Counted from the first letter of the stretch, positions 35,861-49,998 are shown. The stretch: DNA of 64,000 nucleotides from Asterella californica (GCA_036924285.1 JAYKYS010000006.1:26386001-26450000); one strand, 5' to 3'. The notes: generated from the letters alone by a model not told the origin. Numbers and translations: made by a program.

Positions 35861-37560
35861 CTCTCTGGTCTGGAACACCATCTCCACCCTCAGATCTGAG
35901 ACTCGCCATCTATGCTCTGACCTGAGAAAGATATGACTTATCTATCATCAAGTGAATGATGTCAACAATCGTGACATCTTGCGTCTCCAACCGTGAAATA
36001 TCTGATGGTAATGCTTGTTGATATCCTCTGACGGCTGATACGAGCAACAACTCGGTATATCTTTGCACCAAGCATGCCACATGATGCAATGGGCATCTCA
36101 CAATCTCATCTCTCTTCACCTACAAGTATCGCTGTACTCGTATGCTTGCTTGTAATATTGCAGTCAAACTTATGCTGATCCTTCCGAATAGCTCCAGCAC
36201 ACATACACCCTCCTTTGGATACTATCATACAATGAGAGTCATATCCAACACTGATAAGATCATAAGACCAGTAGTAGGAACAACTCTTTGTTCCTCTACT
36301 GTCAGTACAAAGACTTCACTCCAAGCCTGCTGCACTAACGGATCTTAACATACTGCTGCAACTCTCCACTCGAACTCCAGAGTGAAACAATCCAAGATAG
36401 ATGATACTATCATAGTCATGCTAGGCATGTCCCCCATCTCCTCAAAGACTGGAGTATCCTCCGCACGGGCATTATCCTCTAACAACTCGTCCGGTCAAGT
36501 GATGACGAAATTGAACTTGATTCCTGTTTATAGTAGACTGAGCGTGGGGATGTGTCTTTTATGATCTTTTATCTACGACGTGTTTCTCTTCTCACCTACA
36601 TGCTACAATACTCCTTAGGCTTTCCCCGCGAGGATAGTAGGACGCTTAACACAGAACACTCCGTGCCGGTTTGTCACCGGAGACATCTGCAACGGATGTC
36701 ATCGTACTTGGTGTAGGCTCCATTGTCTCAACTCTTGCACTAAACCGCACTGGTAAGTGGCTCACTCGTCCTTCATCAAACTATCAACCTGATCTATAAG
36801 ATGTTGTCTCCGTCCAATAGATGATCACCAATCCCATAGTGTATAACACAATACTTCCAACCAATACGTCATAAGACCCCGTGGTTGTAACGATGGTCTT
36901 GACATTCATCATAGAGTCATCTGTGGGATGATCTGATCGAACTCTCATCATCAGCATCTCGCGTGTCGCGTGTCATGTGTCATGTGTAGAGTTGTATCTC
37001 ATGATCCCTCTAGAGATGTCTGCAGCTAGAATGAACATCTCTCCACCTCGGACTTCCTCATACCCAAACCAGTGTACGCCGCTTCCTTCAACCTCAACGA
37101 TTGGGCTCCAGAGTCTAACAAGACTTATTGCGATCGATACATCTTCCTTGAAGATGTAACCAAACAGAAGATACCACTTCTGTTGTCGAACAACACCACA
37201 CCTGGTGCCAAACCAACACAGTCAATCGCTGGTCTAACTGATAACTCATCTAACCTGACAGTCACCGCTTGTCAAGTATCAATGGAGAGCTGTCCTAATC
37301 CTCGACTCCATGGACACATCTACCACCTCTAGCTAGACCACCTCAGCACTAGAGATAACTACATCCTCGCTCTCACTGAGCGTGGCCGTCAACTGAAACA
37401 CTGGAGCCAAGCTGACTCCCAATGCTCTCATATCTGTAACTAAAAATAGTAGGGCTCGTAAAACTGTTATAGCCGACTCCAACCGATCATATCGTCCTCA
37501 ACCCTCGAAATCACTTGATCCTTCAGTCCAGATTGCAGCCCTCATCTATACTGACCTATG
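35861..37560 (-). pseudogene. Degenerate upstream pol of the older Ty3 element
   Basis: Minus frames such as 35,910-36,119 (LETQDVTIVDIIHLMIDKSY) fit the region between RNase H and integrase. Farther right (36.1-37.5 kb) only short scraps with many stops remain, and I could not place an RT active site. The extent is inferred from the integrase's position. Confidence 0.4.
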
Positions 37561-37849
37561 TTGCACATATGAAGTTTGTTTATTAGTAACATATTTAGTT
37601 ATAACTAAGTCTAGAGAATGTTTATGTGCTACCCAAGTACTTTAAGGAGATATCAAGTTAGTCATGACTAGCTAGAGTTAGTTATGGTTAAACTTAGCTG
37701 TACTTTTGGTAAAATTCAGATATTTTCTAAATCGTAAACACTACTATCTTGTTATCTTGTTAAAAGATAGAAAGGAGATGAAAAGTACTCTTTATCTCTT
37801 TTTTCTCTTGATATTAGTGGTGATACTTAAGTTATTGACTTTGTGAGCA

Positions 37850-39050
37850 ATAAAAACAAGAAGAGATTTCAAATTCCACATGTCATTGAGGGAAAACTAT
37901 CAGAGTGTGCGGACCGACAAGTTGAAGAGTCTGTAGGAGTTCCAACGAAAGACTGTAGAGAGTCTACGTGAGACGTTTACTCGCATGAGGTTTTTATTCA
38001 AGGGGTGACAGAAGCACAAGCAGTCCAGTTATGATATGAGATAGTGGACCGAGAGGTACGTAAGAGAGTTAGAGATGCGACTCTCTTTAGAGACACCGCT
38101 CCGATGTTGGCGGTTTTCTTTGCGTTGACTGAGCGGATTGAGCTCAACATGATGTAAGAGAGGGAGATGACTGTTGGGTTCAGCAAGGAGGCACCACATG
38201 AGACGACCACCTCTTCTTGAGGATCACAAATTACGCAACAACGTGCTGGTGGTGGTGGTATGGATCAAGCAGAACGGTGACGATCTCATAGAGGTGTTGA
38301 AGGACCTAGTGGGTAGAAGCCTATGTCGTCCTTCTCTAATCAGTAGCAAGTGAGGGTCCTTGCTAGATGTGTGATGGTCCTCATCAGCAAAAGGACTGTC
38401 CACAGAGGAAAAGTGGTTATGAGATGTCTAAGACGTCTCAAGCGATGCCTAGGCAGTGTGAGCATTGCGCACGACCACGTCACAGTAGTGACTATTGTTT
38501 TGATCTCCACTCCGAGCTACGATAAGGAAGGTTGATCATGGATGAAGCGGAGGAGTCGTGGTGGTCGAGTTGGAAGTAGAGGTCCAGCACCCAAGAGAGA
38601 ACAAGTCGGTCCACCGTCCGCTATGATGTCAGATGTGGATATGGCTGCTCGGATTGATCAGTTGGAGCAAAGGATAGCTAGTTTGACTATGGCTCAACAG
38701 AGATCTAGTTTAGGAACAAAGGCTCCACATCTTACAGAGGAGAAGGAGTTGACTTCGACTTCATGGCTTGTGTGGCGCAAAATGAGGCATCTACGGCAGT
38801 GACTTGAGATGCAATACGTGTCTCTGAGCCACGAGGTGCGTCAGTGGAGTTCGATCCACAACGGAGAGAGACTAGTAGTCAGATCAGGCTCCCTCAATCA
38901 TTCACACTATCAGAGACGTTGAGGACCACGTCTATGATTCTTAAACGGTCTATCGATGATGTAGTGGAGTTGGAGACATCGACAACTTGGTGTCGGAGTG
39001 ATGCGAGTCAACCCTCGATGTTTGTGGATGCGACGTCATGGGGGTAAAAT
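37850..39050 (+). pseudogene. Plus-strand gag relic of another Ty3 element
   Basis: One plus frame, with stops, reads YEIVDREVRKRVRDATLF, then TAPMLAVFFALTERIELNMM (38,035-38,160), typical of gag capsid. Near 38,365 a CCHC-like knuckle follows (C-x2-C-x3-H-x4-C, containing CDGPHQQKDC). An open stretch at 38,542-38,802 continues with a basic tail and a coiled-coil-like segment (MAARIDQLEQRIASLTMAQQ). Orientation is opposite to the pol relics on both sides, so it is a separate insertion. No pol follows it downstream. Confidence 0.6.
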
Positions 39051-41130
39051 TCATACCCATTGTTATATTTTTTATTATTTCTAGGGACTAGTGGGGAGTT
39101 TTGAGGAGATGTGGAGTGGATTGGAGAGTCGATGACGAGCTAGTCGTTTAGATATCAAGTTCATCCAGTTCTTTATCATTTTGGATTGTCAGTCGATCGA
39201 TTGAAGACTTGACGTGTTGAGTATTACAAACTGTTAAAATCATGATGTATTGACTATTTCTCGAGTTCTAAGTCAAATTTCTGAGTGAAACTTTCCAAGA
39301 CTAAGGGATGCCTTGTTTGGAACTTTTCATCTTGAACGATCGAATAGGTTGTTCAAGGTCTTGGATCAAACTTACATGGATCTGTAAAGCTCTTAAGTTA
39401 GCACATATTAGCATTTGATCCATATCAGAGAGTTGGATTGAGGTTTCGACTTGAAAATTATTCAGGGTTAGGAGTGAAAGGTCCAATAAAGTTTCTTGTG
39501 AAGTTTGATAACCATTGGTTACCGAGTTGGGAAGACTGAGGTCTCAAAGGTGGGAGAAGTTTTTGTTATTAGCGGGTCAGTGTTTTCAATCGTATCTATT
39601 ATCATCTTTGTCCTTTTCGAGCAATTGGGGAGAAGTTTGCTATTCAAACTGTCATGCCAGCATAGAACACAACATTGTGAAGGTGTGGGGCTGATTTCAG
39701 CTCTAAGTGACAAAAGAGCAAAGAGTCACGACGAATCAAAGTCTTTGTTCAGATTTTTGATGTTGTCAAGTACCGTCATCGTTGATTTTATTATGTGAGA
39801 TGAGTATTGCCTTGAGGCGTGCATACCATACCTTGTTGGAATATCATACCTTAGGAGACCAGGGTATATAACAAGTTGTATTAAAACTCTATTGGTTTAC
39901 AAACATGAATACGAAGTTTGATTGAGTTTTGAAAGTCGTGCATGTGGTACTGTTGCACTGAGCATCTTTGGACTGCAATAGATAGACTTGTGGTAGTTGG
40001 ATTGACGAGAACCTAATAGATAGAGAAACATTTTGGATTGAAAGATCGAGGATTCAAAGCCAACTTGTTCAAGCCACAAATCTGATTTGCGATATATCCA
40101 GTGTATTCCTAGACAGAAAACACGTTATACGACAACGTCAACATCAAAAAGCCACCTCAGTAGTTTTGCTACATCAATAGTCATCACGTCAACAAACAAG
40201 TGTCATGTATGCAACTTTCCACTTCAGTCTTTCAACATGTTATATTTTTAGTGTCATGTCAGCACCTGCCATATCATCATCCGGATGTCACGTCAACATC
40301 CTTCGTCACCCAAACTCTAAAATTTTTGACCTCCATAACTCCTTTAATATATACTCGTTTGCAATGATTAAAAAATCAATCTTGCTCTACTCATCAAGTT
40401 TTACACATTGATAACCTCATATTCACATTTTGAACATGTTTGGAAAACTTTGTTTCCCAACCTCTCTTTCACTCATAGCTGGTCCACTGACACAACATCC
40501 ACCCCCTCTAAACATGTGCATCCTCTAATATGTGCTCGAAGACACACACAAGGAGTGGACCGACACGTCAAAAAACTCCATCATCTTCTCTTATATCTTC
40601 GATCTTCTCATCTTCTTCAACATCTAGTAATCCGATCTCGTTTATGATATTTGTTGAATTCATCTCTTCTCCTCGTCGTTTTGAATATCTTTACTCATTT
40701 TCCCACAATTGATATCTTCAGTCTCACACCAACTCTTTCAACGAGTATGTTGCATTATTGTGAACGCTTCTCACGACATACAGATCAAACCATCAATTAG
40801 AGAACTTTTGTAGTGCAATTATGAGTTGTCGAGATTGTTGTCGTAGATGAGAACCCAATTGTCTTTTTCAATTACCTTAGGTCTCAATCGATGTCATTCA
40901 TCAAATCAAACCTTGTTCTATAACCTTATCTCTCGTAACATATCCAAGGCAACTTGTACGTCTTCAAGTCTCTGTTCTGGTTGTCAAATTCTGATTGCTA
41001 CAAGCTCCTCCCTAGACAAGTTATCTTCCCAATGTAACACGCTCCAAATCGATACGTGTTTTTTGATTGGCATGATAAGTTTCTACCTCCGTCATCAACT
41101 CAACCAGCATATACTTTATTACTGAGTTGT
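39051..41130. other. Unassigned, probably transposon-derived
   Basis: No coding similarity is recognised. 40,190-40,320 has recurrent GTCACGTCAACA/GTCATGTCAGCA words of the sort seen in LTRs. It could hold LTRs of the gag relic to the left or the pol relic to the right, but I cannot pair any two copies. Confidence 0.35.
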
Positions 41131-41141
41131 GCGTCGTGCAA

Positions 41142-41930
41142 TCAATCCATAATGCAAATGATAATAGTGGAGGTCACTATTCTTGCTCGTCCGTTGCAAG
41201 CTTTCACCAAAGCCTTGACTATCGATGGATGACCAAGCTCGCTCTTTGCATTATCCTCAAAGTTGTAGACAGTCGAGAACTTCACTCCACACCTCTCGAA
41301 CAATTCACAAGCTTCAAGTGCATCCAACTCCCTTTGATCTATTGTTATCTTACCAACACATCCATAACGACAAATAACTTCTTCCAACAGAAACTTACAC
41401 ACTCCTTCAGTGACTTCATGTAAAGTGCTCTCCCTTCTATTTGATTTGACAAGTCCTCTCGAGCGAGTACAAGATATCTCATTTGTCATAAACCCACTAA
41501 CATAGTCACTAGATCCACAACCCATTTGAAATGAATTGCTAATGGATAAGTTGGGTGTAAACAACCTCGATGTCGAATGTTTGAATACATCTGACACGTT
41601 ACACACAACTCCAAGAGACTACATCTTTGTACATATTTTGTCATCAATATCGCTCTTTTTGCTTAGTAAAGATGGTCCAGATTCCTCGATGTCTGACCCA
41701 TTGACTTTCATGAAATCCTCGTAGAAGCTTTTGTTGCTCCTCCTTCTCGCAAATCGCTCTTAATGACATTCATCTCTTTTCTTTGATCATTGCCAAAGAA
41801 ATCCACCTTGTAAAATAAACCCATAAGTCTTTTTGGATCTTTCAAAACATATCATCACTCCATTCCGCTTGCTTCATCAAAGTGTTCAAGTATCACTCAA
41901 TATTCAATAACTTATCCTCATACAACCCTT
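41142..41930 (-). pseudogene. Integrase of third Ty3 relic
   Basis: A 154-codon minus frame (41,142-41,606) contains LHEVTEGVCKFLLEEVICRY, then GKITIDQRELDALEACELFE with the second acid, and NAKSELGHPSIVKALVKACN with the final Glu region. It is close to the integrase at 28.4-29.1 kb in arrangement. The N-terminal core and zinc region lie at 41.6-41.9 kb in shifted frames. Confidence 0.75.
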
Positions 41931-41989
41931 CAACAAATAGCTCGTTCTTCTTTTTGTAATGTACAATTGGTAGAACTTTGTGCTTCATA

Positions 41990-42480
41990 TCGTCAACATC
42001 ATCAATCATCTCATCCTCCCTATCATATCTAGTCCATTGGGTTATTCTTCCTCGTCACGTGCTTGAACTCTAGATTTAACAACTTGATGTAGGTGGTCCA
42101 CCTCAACATCGTAATATTTGACGTCGTACAGTTGACAATCATCCTAGTAAGATAAGCAATCAGTTTCAACCACCACTGTCGTACCAATGAGATCTCTTTC
42201 TCGGCTTTCATAGCTGAAATTATCTCTCAAAGTTCTCTTTTTCTTATGGATGAGCGCGTTGAGACATTCACTCCAAATTGTACTGCAAATCTATCTCCAT
42301 CTATGTTGTCTTGCTCAACTGCCCAACCAATAGTAATATGAACAGTATTCATTGTAAGGACTATTAGTCTATCACACTTGTAATCTATCCTTCCAAGAAC
42401 TTGAGGAGACGACAATCGCGCCTTCAACTTCTGTACTACTTTCGTATGCTCATCCTCTCACTTAAACCTATGATCTTTCT
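41990..42480 (-). pseudogene. RNase H of third Ty3 relic
   Basis: Two frames, 42,227-42,427 and 42,029-42,211, joined by a shift. The first has KARLSSPQVLGRIDYKCDRL and HITIGWAVEQDNIDGDRFAV, the start of the RNase H fold. The second has MLRWTTYIKLLNLEFKHVTR followed by KNNPMD, the end of the domain, before the integrase. Confidence 0.75.
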
Positions 42481-43690
42481 TGGTAACCCATATAATAGAT
42501 CCACCTCATGAACATAATGAGGAATCCAAATATGAGAATAGACGCACCCAAAATTTATCATATTTCTGCTAAGGAGTTGCATACCTCCTTCATCCTCCCA
42601 ATCACGTCGACCTTACTCAGATCTGGTTTACGACCAAATGATCCACAAAGATGTCTTACGATGACAACTTCCTTCACCCTAATGTAGATTTTGCACTTGA
42701 TAATGTAAGATGAACCTCCTTAAGTCGAGATAGCATCTTCTCACAATCTTCTATGTGATCAGCCACATATCTTTGGCACCTCTTCTGATTTAACACTTCA
42801 TCTTTTTCCTCTCCTTGCACTCTTTGATGGGCACGTCATCCAAGAAGGACAGTCTTCTTAGGAATGAAATCTTGTAAAACCATATTCATGTCGTTCATCA
42901 CGTGTGCTATCGAGTTGGTAGGTCCTTGTCATAGCATACACATTTGAACTAACCTCAACGGCGTGCTCATCGTCATCATGTTTCTACTTCTTTCAGCCAA
43001 CTGAAATTGATCGTATCCCGAATAAAGATCTCCATTGAATAGATCGCACGTCTTGCAAACGCCTCAGCGAATTTATCCACGATTGATCTTATTCCTCTTT
43101 ATTGTTACATTGTTCATCAACTGCATGTCTTGGATAAAGCATAACTATCCATTTTCTTTGGAACAATAAACCAGCGACTTGAGTAAGGTACTAATTATAG
43201 CTCCAAGATCTTCATTCTCATCTTTTTCTTAAGTAGCTCCACCGACTTCGATAAATGTGCTCTTGGTACAAGAATTGGTCTCATATTCTAAGGCGCATAC
43301 GAAACTGTAAAGATGATCATCAACGTCATGACAGACAGATCTACACACCCTATCTTGTGCGTTTCAAAAGCAAATGCTTTGTCATGTCACGAAAGCATTT
43401 CTTTGAAACATCTGACCTCCTCTGATAAGAACGAACCATCAAACCCAGTTTTAAGTTCTTTGAGAGTTGTCTTTAAGAATTTATGTCCAATCCTTCTTAA
43501 ATCTCGTAAGCTTTTTTGCTTGGTTGCTCATTCAACCTGCTCTTCGCAATCATCTGATAAAGGTCTCTCTACAAGCTTCACTTTCTTATCTACAGTCTTG
43601 GATTTTGTCCCCACCAATCCTTCAAGTGTAAACTTGTCATTTATTTACCTGCAAACTCGATCTAGTTTCATTATTTGCAACTTCACTCGA
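42481..43690 (-). pseudogene. Reverse transcriptase and pre-RT linker of third Ty3 relic
   Basis: The long 43,313-43,702 minus shadow includes the linker LRDLRRIGHKFLKTTLKELK and MLSWHDKAFAFETHKIGCVD. Next come RPILVPRAHLSKSVELLKKK and PYSSRWFIVPKK. RT motifs follow: IVDKFAEAFARRAIYS, then LYSGYDQFQLAERSRNMMTM, and a catalytic F-L-D-D followed by VPIKECKE at ~42,815-42,850, shifted by one base from the preceding frame. Then VADHIEDCEKMLSRLKEVHL and the palm end. At least six stops or shifts. This preserves the part lost from the 27-34 kb element. Confidence 0.75.
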
Positions 43691-43929
43691 AATCTAAAGT
43701 AAATATCTTCAACACATAGTACTCGTGAAAACCTATCCAACCGTACCTCAAACACCCCAAAGTGAGGCTTGGAGATCGAGTTTTACAAAGTGAAGATTTC
43801 TTACCCAAAATTTCTCCAAGTGTTGAACTTTGAACTTCTTCTCTCCTTTGCTTACAAAACCATGTGCAATTTTCTTCTCCGAACTCCAATCAGGTACTTA
43901 GTATCTTGTGTAAAAGCCCTTTGCATATG

Positions 43930-44560
43930 ATTTTGAATGATACCAAGAACACTCCAAACCAAGCTCCATGGCCACTACTACGGCCCTTCAAAGTTATTGA
44001 AACCAACTTTGTCTCCAATAACCTTCCACGAGCGCAGAGGCTTTCTTTCTCAACCCCAACTTGAACTTGCAAAACAGCCATCGTCAGTAGGAAGCCCTCT
44101 TTAATCAATGATACCAAAAAAGTCTCAAACCGAGCTCCCTAGATGACGTTATGAGCATTCAAAGTTTATCCTTAGATGCGTAGATGAAAGCTCATGCGAG
44201 CGCAGAAGCTTTCTTTCCCAAACAGTACAGCTAACTTTGACTGTTCATTTCTCCTCACTTGACCTCCAAATCCAGTGGAACTTTCTATGTTGAAAGGCTC
44301 TTTCATTTAGCTTTCCAACCGTACCAAAACCACCCCCAACCAAATTTCAGAGCCCCAACTACAGCACAAAACCGTCCGTGGATGCGGATATTTTACCCCT
44401 AGAAACTTTGAAAAATATTACAACTTTGACATGTTGTTTCTTCGTCTGTATAGCTCAAACGCAATGATTTTTTGAGGCATCAGAAAGCTTTTGAAGTTAA
44501 CTTTCGAATGATATCAATATCACCCCAATCTGATGTCCTTGGCCCAAACCAGTCAGGAAT
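43930..44560. repeat. Old tandem array, ~170-200 bp unit
   Basis: Phrases of the form ATGATACCAAR..CYCCAAACC..GCTCC recur at ~43,937, 44,107, 44,311 and 44,511. GAGCGCAGARGCTTTCTTTC occurs at ~44,030 and ~44,198. Four imperfect units are implied. It adjoins the 5' side of the third pol relic and may be part of its leader. Confidence 0.55.
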
Positions 44561-45809
44561 AAGATAAAATAATATAACGTTAAGAGAGGTGATATCAAGT
44601 CTGATAAACATAAAGGTGAGATGGAGAAAATTTCTGCAACTGGTGTCAAAGTGATTTCATGGATCCAAGAATACATGTATAGTGAGCATCCCATTTCTAT
44701 CAGTCAGGCTACGCGTACATCATATAAATTTCTGTTTCCCGGAACCGTCCGGACATTTCTTAGTTAGTTAGGGATAACTTTTCACGTTTCAAAGATTTGG
44801 TGATAATCTTTTTTCAAAATTCTTCTTAATCTTGTTACTTCCCAGAACTAAACTAGACCTAGTCTCTACCGGAACTAAACTAACCCTTGTCTATACTATG
44901 ATTATTCATGGCGAAGCAATAGTGAGTTAGCCTGGAGAATTCCTCCGAGTTCTTCTGCAATAGTTGAATTCTACGTTTCTACGGAGAAAATTATTCAAAC
45001 GTTTCAGTAACAAAACCGTCGGGAGAATTATCTTCGGAATATTCTTATTACGAAACCCTCCGGATAATGTGAATAAACAAGGGAATTGGTGGTGCAGCTT
45101 CAAAGTGCGACTCATCCAACACCTGGCACCACGTTTACTTAACATGAAGGATGTACGTGTGGTGCAGTGCGTAGTCCGTAACGACGTGAAGATACTAACT
45201 GTAGTAAACGCGTCCAAATATGTAAACTGATTCGCACCAATCTTTGACCCAACAATAATCATCCTTTACAGAAGTACTGTAAAGATCTACTCTGGATACT
45301 GCCAACTGTCAAGCTTACTAACCATGTCACTGCCAGCAGTACACAAGTCGCAACCTGGTAGCCTTGTCAACAGCAACTAGCATTGACGCACTGTCACTCA
45401 TCTGTAGCCATCAGGGTGAGCTTTCACCTCCTCACGATTCTTCGCATCGCCTTGACCGGAGGGCGGGAAAACCCTGACCTTCTCCCGAGTAACCCGCGGG
45501 TCCTTCTTTCTCTAAAAGGCTTGATGGGGTCGTTCCATCCGTTTGCTATTTATTGTGTCGCGTGTACCTCGACTAACCCTGTCATTGTCGCTCACCTGTG
45601 AGTTGTTAAGTACAACTTATATCTATAAATATCGTCATCAGTAGACAGGTTTAGTGCTATTATAAATAACACACAATCGTCAATTCAGATACAACTTTCC
45701 CTTCAGTGATAGAGAATGGTAATACTACGCATTTGGGTTGTTAAAGTCAGTAGTGAGAGGAGATAAGAGGAGGGGTATGGTACGAGAATATACTTCGTAG
45801 GTTATTAAC
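44561..45809. other. Unassigned intergenic or transposon edge
   Basis: A 111-codon minus frame (44,927-45,262) has no recognised motif. TGTTGGGTCAAAG on the minus strand at ~45,257 resembles the start of a Copia-type LTR, but no partner or internal region was found. 45,400-45,600 is GC-balanced and unassigned. Confidence 0.3.
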
Positions 45810-46670
45810 GAGAAGAACGCGACCCAATCGATAGCAAACGGATGGGAAGACCTCATCAAGCCTTACAAGGGAAAGAAGGACCTGAAGGGCCAAGCAACTA
45901 CCATCCCGAAGGGAAGAACACCGGGGCTAAGTCCCGCTATCAGTAGCTCTAAAATCGTCTGTCGCATCTATAATGTCGGAGATCAGAAAGTCAATATTTC
46001 TACATACAACTGGTGCACCTGAAGAAGCATCACTTACTGCGATTGCCCTCTTGTGAACGGCGACTGCTAAAGCTCTCTGTAGAGCAATCGAAACTCGCTG
46101 CCTAAAAAACGTAGTGCAGAAAGAAAGAGAAAGTGGTATCCCTTGGCATCTCTCATGGTAAGCTCTGACACAATCTCGCAGAAAGACGTCGAACTCCAAG
46201 CCTGTCGATCCGTATATCTCCAAAGCTAAAAGGATGAAGCGATGTCCCACTTGCATACTCTTATACTTGGTCACCTTCGCTGCTGTCGTCACGCCTGCAG
46301 CCCATCCTGGGAGATGGGTGATCACTTGTGTCGCTACTGAGTCCCGTGTCGGATCCGTGACAACCACATCAATCACTGAGATCTGATCCTCCCTCATCAT
46401 GTACAGGTCTGCTCTCACTGATCCTGTCTGAAGAACATACCAACGCTCTCTCCTGTCATGTGATCGCTCTCCCGTGCTAAGACAAACACGACGTCTCCGA
46501 TGGCATCGTGGGTAGCTATCCGCTCTCCACCATGAAGACATCGAGTAAAAAGACGACCCGAGGTGTCGAGCAAGACACCGCACTCGCAGGTAGATAGTGC
46601 CGAAGCAACGGGCTAGACCAAGCCTAGGTTGAACTTCATCGCTGTAGAGAAGATAGTCGGTGCGAGTCGG
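45810..46670 (-). mobile_element. 3' fragment of a non-LTR-like element with zinc finger and nuclease region, copy A
   Basis: In one minus frame at ~46,480-46,600: CECGVLLDTSGRLFTRC followed by GGERIATHDAI, a C-x-C..H/R..C zinc-finger-like segment. In the frame at 45,927-46,583: RADLYM..IDVVVTDPTR, AAKVTKYKSM and FILLALEIYG. The order R-x-D, D-V-x-V-x-x-P, K-x3-K-Y is that of the PD-(D/E)XK endonuclease region carried after the RT in R2-like and related retroelements. The left (3') end matches copy B at 62.7 kb; similarity stops at ~46,670, so A looks 5'-truncated. Confidence 0.65.
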
Positions 46671-49600
46671 AATTAAAGTAGAGATTTGTAAAAGATAAAT
46701 AATACTATATTATAGATATGATTGGATGTTCAATAATACAGTTTATATTTTGATTTCAATATATTCAAGTAAATGAGAGTATAGTGAAATTTCTAGTTTT
46801 ATACGTGAGTAAAACTAATTAAATTTTGTTCCAAAAATCAAGTTTTACGTTGTAATAGATATCAATGGTTCAAGGTATATTATATAATCAGAGGTATAGT
46901 AAATCATTAATCATCCGGTTATATGTTACTCCTAAATAATAAATAATTGTATGATTTGATATTCTATAAATATACAATTAAATAATATGTATTGCTTAAA
47001 TTCTTGGTGATTAAGTAATTTATATGCTTAATTCCTTAGAGAAAATAGTATGAAAATATGTATTCAACATGATATAGATATACGTCTTTAAAACCATGTG
47101 CGGTGTAATAGATATCCTAAAAGATAAATATATATATATAGTTATATAGTTATAACACTATAATTATTTCGATGAAATGAAATTTTATTATAACATGACA
47201 AACTAATAAAAAGAGTCAAAAAGCAAAAGAAAAATCTTTGAGTGAAAAACCCAACTTATCATAAGAATATTGAGCATAATTCATAATATTTGACTTATAA
47301 GTTATATGGATGCAACAAATGTATATTTCCAATAAAATACAGTTTTTAATTTAAATATTTTTCATGCAATTAATCAATGCAATGACATCTTGATGATTAA
47401 GAACTATAATTTTAGAAAAATATATTATAATGATCAAAATATGATTTAATTGTTATTCTAAATTTTAAAATCATTAGTTTTATAGTAATTTTAATTGAAA
47501 GGAGTGATGAAAATACTTAAAGTATAAATAAAAACCTTAATATATATTATATAATAATATCCAAAGTATTGTAGTTTAAAAAATAAACAATAAAACATAG
47601 CATATAACGTGTAAAACAACTGTTCAACATTCTCTTGAGAAAGTGATTTTATCTAACCACCATTTATCATTTTACAACAACATGAGAAATCTCTCTGCAT
47701 TTCACTCTTAATTCTACTTGCTTTCACATATAGTCATGATGCTCTCAGTCAATATTGGTGATTTCTCTAAAGGGAGGGTACTGATAGGAAACTTCTTCGC
47801 ATTTCACTTTCTAAATGACTCATTTTGGAAAAATATATTTAAATATCTCATATATATTAAACAAGTTAATTATTAAATAATATTTGGAAATTTATTTATT
47901 TTACTACGTATAGTGAAAACTTTTTCACAATAGCAATTTCTCATTGTATGATAAAAATTAAGATACTCATGATTTAATGGAATATTCAAATATATTTATT
48001 TACCTTTTTACAACTAAGATGTGTGATTAATATGTTAAACAGTATTATTCATAGAATTATGTGCGATAATAACCTTCTATGATTATACATCTATGCAGTT
48101 AGATTACAAAATACATTAAATAAAACATGTAAATTTGACTTGATCGGTAAATTTATAGAGGATCTAACTCTAAAATAAATATCCTTCTTGAAATTTAAGT
48201 TAAGAAACAACTCCATGATCTTCGGTTGTGATCTATAGATCGAAATAATGATTAAAATGATATTGTTATAATATGATATACTTTAAACATCTAAATATGG
48301 AAAGAATTACAAATGAGTAGAAGATTCATTTGCAACCTCTCTAAAAGAGCAGTTTACAAGTTAACTATTTTCCTGGACCCTTGCACTAATTTTCTCCATC
48401 TAAGTATATATGTTTAACTTATGTTTAAATTATTTGAGATACATTCATCTGTATTCTTTTAAACATTTATAATGACTATTTGAATTCAGTTGTAACAGCA
48501 ATTCATAGCAATCGAGTACTCGCTCATGCAAACGGGGACTCAGAAGGAATCTCACAAATTCTGGAAAACTGAAATCCATATTCAAGCTAAAAATGTAGCG
48601 TTTACATTTATTAGTTTGAAAATGATCAAAGAATGATAATTCAATGCATTATAAAAATGAGAATCGTAAGCATCTTCAATTATGATTTGTGATCGATAAG
48701 AATTCTTTAAATTTGTGAATGACGATTACATTAGATTGAAGGAACTAAATCACGCAAGATCAGCAAAAGACATTAAAATTGATCTTACGTTATAATAAAC
48801 ACAGAATAAGATTATCATTCATCATAATCTGTAGTATAATATGTACATGGGACAATAAACAACATACTGCACCTTTTTATATCAACCAGATACACAATAA
48901 CAACTTTGTTGTTACCAATTACACCAAAATATTTAGTGACTTGTGCGACTTGTGGATACTTAACCGTGTAAATATAATAAGTTCTAATCACATGTCTCAC
49001 AAATAACGCAATAGGAACCGTGTGTTGTAATCCATGCAATCCATGACTGACATCATACGGACTTAAAAGAGCAAGTAGGTTGGATGTAATCACCGGATAA
49101 GACTTAACTCAAAGAAGATAAATATTATCTTCCGATTCAGTTTAGAGTAACAAGTGATCCTCGACTATGAGTGACGATGCGAATCTGAGGTCAACGAGAG
49201 CTGTTGATCGAGCAAGACAAAACGACCAAGAAAAAATAACATGATCAAGTTACATTCATAATCAACATTCAATTTCAACCTTTGCATGAGTTTGTCATAC
49301 ACGCAATGCATGAATTGTCTTATGTAAATACCAACCTTCGAAATTTTTGACAATATGAAAACACAAAACCAAGTCAAGTGTATAATGCATGGGGTATACT
49401 CCTTGTAACTCATCCGTCCATCTCTTTTTGTCTACGTCTATGTGCATCCATGCAGTGCATAGACGTTCATCTCATGTGCGTCTCATCTGTCTTCTCTTTT
49501 TATCTCGGTCCTTGAGTATCCATGCAAAGCATGGACGCACACCTCTTAATCTCCCCATCCGTTTTGTTATTTTCTTCTATCCAAATTAACACATCAGATA

Positions 49601-49948
49601 AATATAATTTAGTGAGATGTATTTGATAATCAACATGACATGAGGACCTTCAGATCATTAAGAAACCAAGAGAATGATAATAAAGATAGTGTAATCTTTT
49701 TATGATATTGTTGTAGATTGAACATAATCTCAGTATCTTCCACAAGTAAAACATAGATAAGAAATGAACATATGTGTATGGCTGCAGCTTTAATCACAAT
49801 TTTAGAGACCAATTTGATTTTTTTAAAACTCTAATATATCTACAATGTTATGCAGAAAGCTCAAATTGACTACCATGATGATTTTCAACAACTTTTAAGC
49901 AGTTTTGAAGTCCTAAAGGTTTTAAAGGTTTTGAGGTAAATGAAAATG

Positions 49949-49964
49949 TCATCCATGGATGACA
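49949..49964. repeat. Perfect 16-bp palindrome
   Basis: GTCATCCATGGATGAC equals its own reverse complement. Confidence 0.95.
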
Positions 49965-49998
49965 CCTTAATTGTCATATTGTAATATTTACATAAGAT

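Noticed and set aside
44630..45262. Possible Copia LTR and primer site (TGTTGGGTC; GGTGTCAAAG)
   Set aside because: The two signals point in opposite directions and no partner LTR or Copia coding was found.
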